Below, in pieces: positions 18,059 to 27,100 of a DNA stretch of 64,000 nucleotides. The translations under genes and the position numbers were made by a program. The DNA is from Massilia sp. HP4 (GTDB lineage: Bacteria > Pseudomonadota > Gammaproteobacteria > Burkholderiales > Burkholderiaceae_D): the NCBI RefSeq assembly GCF_005222695.1, contig NZ_STGG01000011.1, positions 62,001 to 126,000 of the forward strand, in the 5' to 3' direction. The stretch's first letter is position 1. Each line of letters starts with the position of its first letter. The notes below the pieces were generated by a model that saw nothing but the letters and a program-made list of their open reading frames with translations, searched no databases and was not told the origin of the DNA.

Positions 18059-18070
18059 CGCAACGTTGCG
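18059..18070 (-). promoter_or_regulatory. palindrome upstream of the trehalose operon
   Basis: CGCAACGTTGCG is a perfect 12-base palindrome, 67-78 bases before the otsA start codon. AT-rich DNA with TATACT (minus strand, near 18032-18037) lies between it and the gene. An operator is plausible but unproven. Confidence 0.35.
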
Positions 18071-18105
18071 CACTGCAACATCCATCGCCCAGGCCGGCCC
18101 GGCTG

Positions 18106-18645
18106 TTATCCCGGCACGCGCTGCAGCACGAATTCGGCGCGCGGCTTGGCATGCCGCTCGAGACGGTAGGTCAGGGTCTTGCCATCTTCGCTGAGGGTGA
18201 CGGTCCAGACATTGGTATCCGCGCCAGGCACCAGGTCGGCGGTGTATTTGTCTGCCAGGAAGGCTTGGGAGCGGGCCGTGCCGCCATCGCGGGCCATGCC
18301 GCCGTACATCGTCACCTTGTCTGGCGTGCCGTCGGCGTGGCGGTGGTCGTGGCGCAATTCCAGGCCGGCTTGCGGCCGGGTGAAGATCCAGGTGCGCGAA
18401 CGGTCTTCGCCGACCTGCACCGGCATGCGGATTTCCGTCGGGCTGCAATTGACCTGGGTCGAGATCTTCTTGCCGGCGAATTCATTGTTCGGATCGACCG
18501 CATACGACTGCCCACCTTCGAAGCGCTGGCCGCACATGCCCTGCAGGGTGGCCATGAAGGCGTCGCGCGAGTCGGCGGGCGCCGGCGTGGCGGCGCAGCC
18601 TGCGACCAGGGAGGTGACGGCGAGTATAGGAAGAATGGCTTTCAT
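18106..18645 (-). CDS. small lipoprotein, unknown function
   Basis: 179 residues. The N-terminus MKAILPILAVTSLVAGC is a lipoprotein signal with lipidation at Cys17. The residue after Cys is Ala, so outer-membrane sorting is expected. The mature part includes GMCGQRFEGGQ and two further Cys-containing segments (VNCSPTEIRM), and looks like a beta-rich domain; I recall similar unannotated lipoproteins in Oxalobacteraceae but no named family. It lies upstream of the ots operon in the same orientation, 113 bases from otsA, and may be independent of it. Confidence 0.75.
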   Translation of the reverse strand: MKAILPILAVTSLVAGCAATPAPADSRDAFMATLQGMCGQRFEGGQSYAVDPNNEFAGKKISTQVNCSPTEIRMPVQVGEDRSRTWIFTRPQAGLELRHDHRHADGTPDKVTMYGGMARDGGTARSQAFLADKYTADLVPGADTNVWTVTLSEDGKTLTYRLERHAKPRAEFVLQRVPG

Positions 18646-18797
18646 GGGGTTCCCGGTTGTTATTGGATGATCGACAAGCCTAGCACGGCGGCCCGACGCG
18701 ACTTGCTTTTGCTTGCTCGACGCATTTACTTAGTTGAATTGATCGCTTGCCAAGCGCGCCGCGCGCGCCGAAGATGAACCATCCCTGACCAGTGTGC

Positions 18798-19664
18798 ATG
18801 TCGATGGCCAAGCCCGAACCTTCTCCCGCGACGACGATCCTGTTTGTCGGCAACAGCTTCACCTACGGCGACCCGGCCGGCGACGCACCGCTGGTGCAAG
18901 ACTTCCGCCCCCACACGGTCAGCGACCTGAACGGCACCAATATCGGCGGCGTGCCCGCCCTGTTCAAGGCCATGACCGAACGGGCCGGCCTGGATGTCAG
19001 GGTGAGCCTGGAAACCGAAGGCGGCAAGGGACTCGACTTCCACCACGACACGCGCTACGGGAACATCGTCCAGCCGTGGGACCTGGTGCTGCTGCAAAGC
19101 TATAGCACGCTCGATGAAGACGAGCCCGGCAATGCCGACAAGCTGATCCGGTACAGCAGCCTGCTGGCCCAGGCCTTCCACGAACAAAATCCGGCTGTCG
19201 ACGTGCGCCTGACCTCGACCTGGTCGCGCGCCGACCAGACCTGGCTCGACAGCGGCGCCTGGTATGGCCAGCCGATCGAGCGCATGGCGCTGGACCTGCG
19301 CCGCGGCTACGACGCGGCGGCCGCCGCCTCGCCCCTGATCAGCGGCGTGATCCCGGTCGGCCAGGCCTGGAACCGCGCGATCGCGCGCGGCGTGGCCTGC
19401 GCCAATCCCTACCAGGCCCTGGCGCCCGGCCAGGTCAACCTGTGGGCGCCCGACGCCTATCACGCCAGCGTGCATGGCTACTACCTCGAGGCGGCGACCA
19501 TCTTCGGCCATGTAACGGGGCGCGATCCGCGCCTCCTGGGAGCGTTCGACCCGATCGCGCGCGCACTGGGCATCGAGGCCCGGATTGCGGGCGCGCTACA
19601 AGCCATCGCGGCAGCACAACTGGCGGCGCCGGCCCGCGTGGAGCGCGCCGCCATGGCGGCGTGA
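18798..19664 (+). CDS. SGNH-hydrolase-like protein
   Basis: 288 residues from ATG 18798; GTG 18792 and ATG 18804 are alternatives and no clear ribosome site decides between them. The opening strand TTILFVGNSFTYGDP has the nucleophile block of SGNH-type folds with Ser in GNS. The end of the domain has APDAYHASVHGYYLEAATIF, the D-x-x-H-type block with the catalytic His. The middle has WDLVLLQSYST. No signal peptide is visible, so it appears cytoplasmic. The fold suggests an esterase or deacetylase; the substrate is unknown. It stands alone on the plus strand before an AT-rich gap and the sigma-54 promoter of the PEP-CTERM operon. Confidence 0.75.
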   Translation: MSMAKPEPSPATTILFVGNSFTYGDPAGDAPLVQDFRPHTVSDLNGTNIGGVPALFKAMTERAGLDVRVSLETEGGKGLDFHHDTRYGNIVQPWDLVLLQSYSTLDEDEPGNADKLIRYSSLLAQAFHEQNPAVDVRLTSTWSRADQTWLDSGAWYGQPIERMALDLRRGYDAAAAASPLISGVIPVGQAWNRAIARGVACANPYQALAPGQVNLWAPDAYHASVHGYYLEAATIFGHVTGRDPRLLGAFDPIARALGIEARIAGALQAIAAAQLAAPARVERAAMAA

Positions 19665-19780
19665 AATAAAATGCAAATATTTGTCAAAAATTGTATAAAA
19701 ATTGTCGGAAAATCTTACATTTTTTATCCTAAAATAAATAGTCTAGGATATTTCCCTTAGAAATCAAGCATTTGATTTAC

Positions 19781-19797
19781 TGGCACAGTAAATGCTT
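19781..19797 (+). promoter_or_regulatory. sigma-54 (-24/-12) promoter of PEP-CTERM operon
   Basis: TGGCACAGTAAATGCTT has the -24 element TGGCAC and a GC doublet exactly ten bases after the GG, as required for sigma-54. It sits about 97 bases before the PEP-CTERM start in a very AT-rich gap (19665-19860). A small dyad, TTTACTG/CAGTAAA, overlaps it. PEP-CTERM genes in several betaproteobacteria are known to depend on RpoN with the PrsK/PrsR pair, so the location fits. Confidence 0.65.
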
Positions 19798-19893
19798 TTA
19801 GTCATCATGCCGTCATAAATCAATGAAGGCAACCAAGGTTCGCGCCGCCTTATCAAGTCGCTGCCGACCGCATACCTATTGGAGCGTACCCGC

Positions 19894-20526
19894 ATGATGA
19901 AGAACGTTTTACTCGCAGTCGCCATCTCCGGCGTCATGGCCAGCGCCCAGGCCGGTGTCCTGATCAACGAGGGATTCGATGACGTGTCAGCACTCGGCAG
20001 CAAGGGCTGGATCATCGACAATGCCAGTTCGCCGGCAGGCCCCCTGACCTGGTTCCAGGGCGACCAGAGCGTGTTCCGGGCCCAGAATGGCGCGCCGAAC
20101 AGCTACGCCGCCATCAACTATCTCACTGGCAAGGACGGCGGCACCCTGGCCAATTGGCTGATCACGCCCGAATTCTCCACCGTCATGGGCACCAGCGTCT
20201 CGTTCTGGCTACGCGCTGATCCTGTCGCCAACTATTCCGACCAGGTGAAGTTCGGCGTCAGCGCCGGCGGCAGCGCGCTGACCGAATTCGCCCTGTCGCA
20301 GGCAGTGACGGTGGCGACCGGCGAATGGACGAAATATGTCTTCAACCTGGCGCCGACCAATGGCACCATGCGCTTCGCGATCCAGTACACCGGCATGGCC
20401 GACTCCGCCAATTACCTCGGCCTGGACAACCTGCGTGTGACCGAAATCCCGGAACCGGCCAGCCTCCTGATCCTGGCCGCGGGCGCAGTCGGGCTGGTTG
20501 CCGCGCGCCGCCGCAAGCGCGCCTGA
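19894..20526 (+). CDS. PEP-CTERM sorting-domain protein, choice-of-anchor J type
   Basis: 210 residues from ATG 19894, with GGAG 10-13 bases upstream. A signal peptide ends near residue 20 (VMASAQAG). The body (GVLINEGFDDVSALGSKGW, LANWLITPEFSTV) looks like the choice-of-anchor J / cleaved-adhesin beta-sandwich. The C-terminus is a full PEP-CTERM signal: IPEPASLLIL, a hydrophobic helix and RRRKRA. Such proteins are cut by exosortase and released into or through the extracellular polysaccharide. It is the first gene of a likely three-gene operon and is preceded by a sigma-54 promoter. Confidence 0.92.
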   Translation: MMKNVLLAVAISGVMASAQAGVLINEGFDDVSALGSKGWIIDNASSPAGPLTWFQGDQSVFRAQNGAPNSYAAINYLTGKDGGTLANWLITPEFSTVMGTSVSFWLRADPVANYSDQVKFGVSAGGSALTEFALSQAVTVATGEWTKYVFNLAPTNGTMRFAIQYTGMADSANYLGLDNLRVTEIPEPASLLILAAGAVGLVAARRRKRA

Positions 20527-20544
20527 TCGACCGAGCCGTGCACG

Positions 20545-20565
20545 CCGAAGCGCCCTGCGCTTCGG
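20545..20565 (+). other. intercistronic stem-loop
   Basis: CCGAAGCGC and its complement are separated by three bases (20545-20553 and 20557-20565), giving a stable nine-pair stem 18 bases after the PEP-CTERM stop. No T-run follows. It may stabilise the first cistron or partly terminate transcription before the downstream genes. Confidence 0.5.
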
Positions 20566-20613
20566 ACCCCGCTTCGCTCCCCCGCTTTGCTCCCCCATTA
20601 CCAGGAGATCGTC

Positions 20614-21054
20614 ATGCATTACACCATCCAGTCCGGCCAGCGCCTGCTGCGCGCCGGCATCGCCGCCGCCCTGCTGGGCCTGGCCGGCCAGTCCGCCATT
20701 GCCCAGGAAATCCCGGTCCACGAAGCCCACGCTCAGGCGAAGGAATCGCTGACCGTGGTGCGCGACCGCGAAACCGGCGAGCTGCGCAACGCCACCGCCG
20801 CCGAACAGGCGGCGCTCAAGGCCCAGGCCGCCTCCAGGTCGCGCAGCGCGCGCGTGGCGCCCCAGCAGGTCCTGCCAAAAACCCACGCCAGCGGCGCCCG
20901 TGGCGTGCGCCTGACCGATGACTTCATCAGCTCGTCGGTCGCCGTGCGCAAGGCCGACGGCAGCATCGAAAAGCAGTGCTTCGAATCGCACGGCGGCGCC
21001 AGCGGCGCCATCGCGACCGGCCACGTCCACGCCACCCAAGCTGTCACGGAGTAA
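20614..21054 (+). CDS. small secreted protein, post-PEP-CTERM type
   Basis: 146 residues from ATG 20614, which has CAGGAG upstream. A signal peptide with an Ala-rich core ends near residue 31 (SAIAQ). The conserved piece is VVRDRETGELRNATAAEQAAL, shortened here to its key residues: RD, TGELR and the following AAEQ. I recall this as the post-PEP-CTERM-1 domain found in genes behind PEP-CTERM or protease genes in Massilia-like genomes. The C-terminal part has one Cys (KQCFES) and several His (GHVHATQ). The function is unknown. It ends two bases before the next ATG, so the two genes are almost certainly cotranscribed. Confidence 0.75.
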   Translation: MHYTIQSGQRLLRAGIAAALLGLAGQSAIAQEIPVHEAHAQAKESLTVVRDRETGELRNATAAEQAALKAQAASRSRSARVAPQQVLPKTHASGARGVRLTDDFISSSVAVRKADGSIEKQCFESHGGASGAIATGHVHATQAVTE

Positions 21055-21056
21055 AC

Positions 21057-22547
21057 ATGCGCACCCAACCATCTTCGCCAATCGCCGCACGTTCCCTGCT
21101 CGCCGCAGCCAGCCTCCTGACCTGCATGGCCGCGCAGGCCGCCGCCACGATCACCATCCAGAGCCGTGACCTGCCAGGCGTCGGCTTCAACGACACGACC
21201 CCGGCCAGGCCGGTCGGTGGCAATGCCGGCACCACGATCGGCCAGCAGCGCATGAACGTCTACCGCCACGTGGCCGACATCTGGGAACGCAACCTGGACA
21301 GCAACGTCAACATCACCGTGTCGGCCGGCTGGGAAGCGCTGGAGTGCACCGCCGATTCGGCCGTGCTGGGCAGCGCCGGCGCCTGGAATATCTGGTATGA
21401 CTTCCCGGGTGGCAAACCCGGCACCTGGTACCCGCAAGCGCTGGCCAACAAGCTGGCCGGCGTCAACCTGAGCGAAGGCCAGCCCGACGACGGCAGCGGC
21501 TTCGCCAACGTCGACATCAAGACCCAGTTCAATATCAACCTCGGCAAGGCGGATTGCCTGACCGGCAGCGAGTTCTACCTGGGCCTGGACGGCAAGGAAG
21601 GCAGCAAGGTCGACTTCGCCGCCACCCTGCTGCACGAACTGGGCCACGGCCTGGGCTTTGCGCTCGGCACCACCTATACCCCGCTCGGCTATCGCCTGAA
21701 CGCTGCCGGCACCCACTACGTGGCCACTGGCGGCTTGCCCAGCTTCTGGGAAGAGTTCATGTACGACAACACCATCGGCAAGCGCTGGCTGGACATGACG
21801 TCCGCCGAGCGGGCGCGGTCGGCTGTCAATTCGCTGCAATTGGCCTGGACCGGCCCGAACGCGGTGTCTGGCGCACGCCTGCTGGGTCAGCTGCCGATCG
21901 TCAAGGCGGCGAGCCCGGCGGGTGCGGTGCCGACCACGGCGTATTCAGCCTCGTCGTTCGGACCTGCAGTCCCGGTCAATGGCAAACTGGGCGTGCTCAC
22001 GACCATCGCCATCCAGGCAGGTGAACTCGGCCATGGTTGCTCGCCATTCAACGCGGCCAATGCGGCAGCAGCGAAAGGCAAGGTGCCGATCATCAGCCGC
22101 GGCGGCTGTAACTTCGCCCTGAAGGTGAAGAACGCACAGGATGCCGGCGCAGTCGCGGTGCTGCTGTCGAACAATGTGAGCGGCGGCTTCGCACCGGGCG
22201 GTGAAGACCCGAGCGTCGTCATTCCGTCGGTCGGCATTTCGCAGGAAGACGGCAGAGTGCTGCTCGCAGCGATCGAAGCGGCCAAGCCCTACGGCACGCG
22301 TGCCCAGGCGGGCGCGGTCACGGCCTCGCTGGCCACCGACCCGAACCGCAAGGCCGGCGCCGACCGCCAGGGCCGTCCGCTGCTGTACACGCCAAGTGTG
22401 CTGGCCCAGGGTTCCTCGGTGTCGCACTGGGACACCTCGGCTTCGCCGAACCTGCTGATGGAACCGGCGATCAGCCGCGACCTGACGCTCGAAGTGAGCC
22501 CGCCGCGTGACCTGACGCTGCCGCTGCTGAAGGACGTGGGCTGGTAA
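21057..22547 (+). CDS. secreted HEXXH metalloprotease with PA domain
   Basis: 496 residues. A signal peptide ends near residue 30. The zinc motif is His193-Glu194-Leu-Gly-His197-Gly-Leu-Gly (in LLHELGHGLGF). The position where a metzincin would have its third His is Leu203, so the third ligand must lie elsewhere. Residues about 310-420 resemble a protease-associated (PA) domain (ISRGGCNFALKVKNAQDAGA, GEDPSVVIPSVGIS), here inserted after the catalytic helix. Near the C-terminus HWDTS and LMEPAIS resemble the end of leishmanolysin- or archaemetzincin-like folds. It is likely extracellular. It is the last gene of the PEP-CTERM operon and is followed by two hairpins. Confidence 0.85.
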   Translation: MRTQPSSPIAARSLLAAASLLTCMAAQAAATITIQSRDLPGVGFNDTTPARPVGGNAGTTIGQQRMNVYRHVADIWERNLDSNVNITVSAGWEALECTADSAVLGSAGAWNIWYDFPGGKPGTWYPQALANKLAGVNLSEGQPDDGSGFANVDIKTQFNINLGKADCLTGSEFYLGLDGKEGSKVDFAATLLHELGHGLGFALGTTYTPLGYRLNAAGTHYVATGGLPSFWEEFMYDNTIGKRWLDMTSAERARSAVNSLQLAWTGPNAVSGARLLGQLPIVKAASPAGAVPTTAYSASSFGPAVPVNGKLGVLTTIAIQAGELGHGCSPFNAANAAAAKGKVPIISRGGCNFALKVKNAQDAGAVAVLLSNNVSGGFAPGGEDPSVVIPSVGISQEDGRVLLAAIEAAKPYGTRAQAGAVTASLATDPNRKAGADRQGRPLLYTPSVLAQGSSVSHWDTSASPNLLMEPAISRDLTLEVSPPRDLTLPLLKDVGW

Positions 22548-22557
22548 TTGTCCGAGG

Positions 22558-22581
22558 GCCACGGTGCAACCGCACCGTGGC
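22558..22581 (+). terminator. hairpin after the metalloprotease gene
   Basis: Perfect ten-base arms GCCACGGTGC and GCACCGTGGC around the loop AACC start ten bases after the stop, followed by CTTCTCTC-type pyrimidine DNA. This is a probable terminator of the PEP-CTERM operon. Confidence 0.7.
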
Positions 22582-22612
22582 TTCTCTCAGGCGCCAGTCA
22601 TGACCGGCGCGC

Positions 22613-22650
22613 AAAAGCAAAGCGCCACCCGAGGGTGGCGCTTTGCTTTT
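22613..22650 (+). terminator. strong bidirectional rho-independent terminator
   Basis: An 18-base perfect inverted repeat (22613-22630 and 22633-22650) with A4 on one side and T4 on the other and a two-base centre. It can stop transcripts from the plus strand (protease operon) and from the minus strand (the 25-residue peptide gene). Confidence 0.88.
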
Positions 22651-22667
22651 CCGGGGACTGACTGCTC

Positions 22668-22745
22668 TCAACCGAAAATAAAGTACAGGATGACCAGCAC
22701 GACAGCAGGAATACCCAGCAGCCAACCGATGAAATACTTACCCAT
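22668..22745 (-). CDS. 25-residue single-pass membrane peptide
   Basis: The peptide reads MGKYFIGWLLGIPAVV followed by LVILYFIFG, 25 residues, almost entirely one TM helix with a short basic N-terminus. A strong ribosome site (AAAGGGG) lies eight bases before the ATG, and an excellent terminator follows 18 bases after the stop, so it is a complete transcription unit. It resembles the very short, stress-related membrane peptides of proteobacteria, but I cannot name a family. Function is unknown; membrane stress or regulation of a membrane complex would be guesses. Confidence 0.68.
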   Translation of the reverse strand: MGKYFIGWLLGIPAVVLVILYFIFG

Positions 22746-23014
22746 GATGAACCCCTTTCGTATGCTCGTGATCGATGGGTCCATGATGCCGCGCACGAAT
22801 GACCTTGTCGGTTAGATAAGGCACATCCGAGACGAAATTGACCATCTGCTTGTTTCGTCGACGCAAGGACGCGCGCGCCAGGCGACGCGGTGCGCCGGGC
22901 ATTTTCGTGCAGGGCTATACTGGATCATCACTTGCCGCCACGCAGAAGTCCTGGCTCGACGCTATCGGGGCCGATGCTGGCGATTGCCATCACAACATTT
23001 TTACAGGGGGTAAT

Positions 23015-23521
23015 ATGCCAACAACCTGGACCATCGCAGCCAATGCCGGCCGTGCACGTGTCTTCTCCGATGCCGACAACACGGCATCCTTGCAAGAAGT
23101 GGATGACCTCGTCAATCCAGGCGCGCAGCAGCGCGTACTGGACATCGTCACCGACAAGATGAGCCCGCGTTCCGCGCAAAACAGCGGCCACAATATCGGC
23201 GGCGGCCAAGGCGGCGGCTTCCAGCATGCAGCGCCTGCCGGCGCGCAGGGCAACGATTACCAGCCCGCCGTCACGCCGAATGAACACGAGGCACAAAAGT
23301 TTGCCAAGGATATTTCTAACTATCTGCAGCAGGCGCACCAGGCAGGCCGGTTCCAGCAACTGGTCGTGGCCGCCTCGCCGGAATTCCTCGGCGTGCTGCG
23401 CGCGCAGATCGACCCGCAGCTGAAATCGCTGATCAAGCGCGAGGTCAACAAGGATTACACGCACTCGAACGGGCAAGAGCTGCGCGCCCAGCTGGACGCG
23501 CACCAAGACAAGTCGGCGTAA
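23015..23521 (+). CDS. host attachment family protein
   Basis: 168 residues from ATG 23015, with CAGGGGG upstream. The sequence TWTIAANAGRARVFSDADN near the start and the segment FAKDISNYLQQAHQAGRFQQ followed by LVVAASPEFLGVLR are typical of the host-attachment family (COG5622-like, related to the baeRF archaeal release-factor-like fold). The name comes from Agrobacterium plant attachment, but the biochemical role is unclear; members are common in stress-responsive loci. The centre (about 50-80) is Gly/Gln rich and probably loose. It is cytoplasmic. It stands alone and is followed by a stem-loop. Confidence 0.85.
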   Translation: MPTTWTIAANAGRARVFSDADNTASLQEVDDLVNPGAQQRVLDIVTDKMSPRSAQNSGHNIGGGQGGGFQHAAPAGAQGNDYQPAVTPNEHEAQKFAKDISNYLQQAHQAGRFQQLVVAASPEFLGVLRAQIDPQLKSLIKREVNKDYTHSNGQELRAQLDAHQDKSA

Positions 23522-23535
23522 TCCAGCAGTATCCC

Positions 23536-23565
23536 AAGCTGCATGCCCGCACGGGCCTGCAGCTT
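23536..23565 (+). terminator. stem-loop after host-attachment gene
   Basis: Outer arms AAGCTGCA (23536-23543) and TGCAGCTT (23558-23565) enclose an inner GCCC/GGGC stem with one mismatch between. It lies 15 bases after the stop; only a weak pyrimidine tract follows. Confidence 0.6.
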
Positions 23566-23611
23566 CGCTTCTACAGTTGCCGGCCATCATGCCCTGCGGT
23601 ACGCTTGCCGC

Positions 23612-24154
23612 ATGCACATCAGTGAACAACCCACCCACACGCTCGACCTGCGCGTGCGCGAACTGCAGCAGCTGTTCAACTCGCTCGATCCGGCGCCGTT
23701 CCTGAACAAGGACCTCGACCACGCCTGCGAGGCGTATATCGAGAACTGGGCGCTATCGCTGCCGCCCGCCAGCCTCCTGCACCTGAACATCCACGTCGCG
23801 CAACTGCCGCCCGTGGGACAGGCCGGCGAGATGGTTGCCGATGCGATCCACAACTATTATGGCTACAAGGTCGAACTGGTGCGCGGCGAACTGAAGCAGT
23901 TGCTGCGCCAGGGCCGCATCAGCCTGGCAATTGGCATCGCCTTCGTCGTCAGCTGCCTGCTGCTGGCCGCCGTCATCGAGACCTTCACCACCGGCCACGC
24001 CGCGAAGATCGCGCGCGAAAGCCTGACCATCATCGGCTGGGTGGCAATGTGGAGGCCGGCGCAGATCTTCCTGTACGACTGGTGGCCGTTGACCGGCCGC
24101 ATCAAGGTATTCGAGAACCTGCGCTTCGCAAGAGTCAGCGTGGTGCAGGACTGA
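23612..24154 (+). CDS. membrane protein with two hydrophobic segments, unknown
   Basis: 180 residues from ATG 23612 (MHISEQPTHTLDLRVRELQQ). The N-terminal 95 residues form a soluble domain with SLDPAPFLNKDLDHACEAYI. Then come an amphipathic stretch (RGELKQLLRQGRISL), a TM helix (AIGIAFVVSCLLLAAVIETF), and a second hydrophobic piece (TIIGWVAMWRPAQIFLYDWW). I recall similar unannotated proteins in Burkholderiales but no function. Its stop and that of the convergent SNF2 gene share the palindrome TGATCA (24152-24157), so the genes touch without spacer. Confidence 0.75.
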   Translation: MHISEQPTHTLDLRVRELQQLFNSLDPAPFLNKDLDHACEAYIENWALSLPPASLLHLNIHVAQLPPVGQAGEMVADAIHNYYGYKVELVRGELKQLLRQGRISLAIGIAFVVSCLLLAAVIETFTTGHAAKIARESLTIIGWVAMWRPAQIFLYDWWPLTGRIKVFENLRFARVSVVQD

Positions 24155-27100
24155 TCACGCGGGCTGGCCCGGCGGCGCCAGCGAGAAGATGGCGCGCAAG
24201 TCGTCCGCTTGCAGGCCCGGCGCCAGCTCGCTTTCTCCTTCGTTGGACAGCACCGCATTGGCCAACTCTCCCTTGCGGCGCTGCAGCTCCTGGATTTTTT
24301 CTTCCAGCGTGCCGCGCGCGATCAGCTTGTAGACAAACACCGGCTGCTGCTGGCCGATGCGCCAGGCGCGGTCGGTGGCCTGGTTTTCGCTGGCCGGGTT
24401 CCACCAGGGATCGTAGTGGATCACGGTATCGGCCGCCGTCAGGTTGAGCCCTACCCCGCCGGCCTTCAGGCTGATCAGGAAGACCCCGACCTTGCCTTCC
24501 TGGAAGGCGGCGACGGGGGCGGCGCGGTCGAGCGTGCTGCCGGTGAGCTCGACGAAATCGACCCCGCGCGCCTGCAGGGCCGCGCCGATCAGGGACAGCA
24601 TGCTGGTGAACTGCGAGAACACCAGCACCTTGCGGCCCTCGCTGGTCAGGGTATCGAGCAGTTCCATCAAGGTGTCGAGCTTGGCCGAGCCGGTCTCGCT
24701 CGCCGGCTCGACCAGGCGCGGGTCGCAGCATACCTGGCGCAGCTTGAGCAAGGCCTCGAGGATCACGATATGGCTGCGCGCCAGGCCCTTGCGGTCGATC
24801 TCGGCGCGCACCTTGCGGTCCATCGCCACCCGCACCGTCTCGTACAGGTCGCGCTGCGCGCTGCACAGCTCGACAGGCAGCAGGATCTCGGACTTGGGCG
24901 GCAACTCGGTCGCCACCTTGTCCTTGGTCCGGCGCAGCATGAAGGGTTTGACGCGCCGCACCAGGAAGTCCTGGCGCAGCGTGTCGCCCCCCTGCTCGAT
25001 CGGCTTGCGGTAATTGGCCTTGAACGATCGCTCGTCGCCCAGCAGGCCCGGCATCAGGAAGTGGAACTGCGACCAGAGCTCGCCCAGGTGGTTCTGCACC
25101 GGCGTGCCGGTCAGGCACAGGCGGTGGCGGGCATCGAGCAGGCGCGCCGTTTGCGCCGCCTTGGCGCGGCTGTTCTTGATGTACTGCGCTTCGTCCAGGA
25201 TCAGCAAATGATAACGATGCCGCCGCAGCGCATCCTCGTCGCGGCCCAGCAAGGCATAGGTGGTCAGCACCAGGTCGTATTCGCCGATGGCGTCGAACTG
25301 CGATACGCGTTCCTTGCCGTGCAGGAGCAGCACCCGCAGGCCGGGCGCGAAGCGGGCCGCCTCGGCCTGCCAGTTCGGCATCAGGCTGGTCGGCGCCACG
25401 ACCAGGGCCGGCGCATCGAGGCGCCCGGCCTCTTTCTCGAGCAGGATATGGGCCAGGGTCTGGATGGTTTTACCGAGGCCCATATCGTCGGCCAGGATGC
25501 CGCCGAAGCCGTATTCGCGCAAGAACTGCAGCCAGGCCAGGCCGCCCAGCTGGTAGGGCCGCAGCGCGGCCTGCAGGCCAGCCGGCGGCGTAACCGACTG
25601 GATGCCGCCGAAGCTGTCGAGCTTGCGTCCAAGCTCGCGCAGGCGCTCGCCACCGATCCAGCGCAGCCGTGCGGCGCGTTCCAGTTCGGCCAGGCGCGCG
25701 GCATCCATGGCCGGCAGGCGCACCCCATTGCCCAGGCGCTCGCCGAAATACAATTCGCCCAGGGTGGCCAGGATCGGCTTGACCCGGCCCCAGGGCAGGG
25801 CGACGCGCTCGAAATTCGTCAACTCGACCAGCAGTTCTTGGTCGTCGCCGCGCGCGGCCAGCGCCGCTGCGGCGAAGTCGCGGGGCGCGGCGCGCACCAT
25901 CTGCACCAGCAGCGGCAGTAGCGCATGGCGCTCGCCGCCGACAACGATGCCCAGTTCCAGCGAGAACCAGGCGTTGCCGCCCTCGTCTTCTTCGTCGAGC
26001 TCGGCGTACCAGTCGTCAACCCTGGCCAGGTCGAAGCGATAGTTGTCCTCCATCTCGATCTGCCAGCCGGCCGCCTGCAGGCGCGCGACGCCCTGACTGG
26101 CGAAGGCCAGCCAGGCGCCCTCGTCGGCCAGCGTGAGCACGCCGGGCCAGTCGTCCAGCGGCGAACCGGTCGGCGGCGAACGGAAACCAAGTTCGGAAAG
26201 CACGGCGGCGGCGGCGGCTTCGGCGACCGGATCGCGCTCGATGAGTTCGACCACGCCGTCCCGCACCGAGCGCAGCACCGGTCCGTCGACGTCTTCGGTG
26301 GAGTGACCGTCGTACTCGAAGGACAGATGCGCGTGGTCGTGCCAGACCTCATTGCGGCCCCAGCCGGCCTCGATGCTGTCGAGTACCAGCCACGGCGTCG
26401 GGACCACATCGCCGCGGAGCCGGGTCTCGACCGCCTGCGGCGGTGGCACCAGATGATCCAGCCCCAGGGCGGCCAGTTGCGCGGCCATGCCGGCACGCTG
26501 TTCGGCTTGCAGCCGTGGCGCGCCGGCGACCAGGTTCACCAGGGCCGCCGGCGGCAGCGCCGCGAGGGAAGCGCGCAGCGCCAGCTCGCCCAGCGTGTCC
26601 TCGCCGAGGTACAGGGGCGGATCGGTCGGCAGTACGCCCATGGGGGAACCATCATCGAAGGACCAGTCGAGCCAGGCGGCATCGTCGCCGGCGGACGAGC
26701 GCCAGCCGAGCGTGGCCTCGCGGCGCGGGCCGGGCTGCAGGCAGAACAGGTGATTGCGGCGCAAGTCATCGTCGGACCACGCCAGCAGCAACTGGTCCTC
26801 GGCGCAGAGCCGGGTCAGCAGGCGCGCGCCGATCGCGCCCGACACCATGGCATCGCTCGCCACGATGTCCCCTGCCTGCAGCGCCGCGAACAGCCGGAGC
26901 GATTCGTCGTCGCCGGGTTCTGGCGATCCCGCCGATGCGCGCAGCAGGGCGTGGACGTCGTGGATCGGCGTAGTGCCGTTGAAGCCGCCGTTCTTGCGCA
27001 GGCGCGCCCGGCGCAGGTGCAGGCGCGGCGGTCCGCCGGCCGGTTCCGGGACCAGCACCCAGGCCAGCGTGGACGCCGCGCCAGGATTGGCGGCGGCTTG

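Noticed and set aside
24152..24157. Shared stop codons in TGATCA
   Set aside because: A neat consequence of convergent genes touching, not a functional site.
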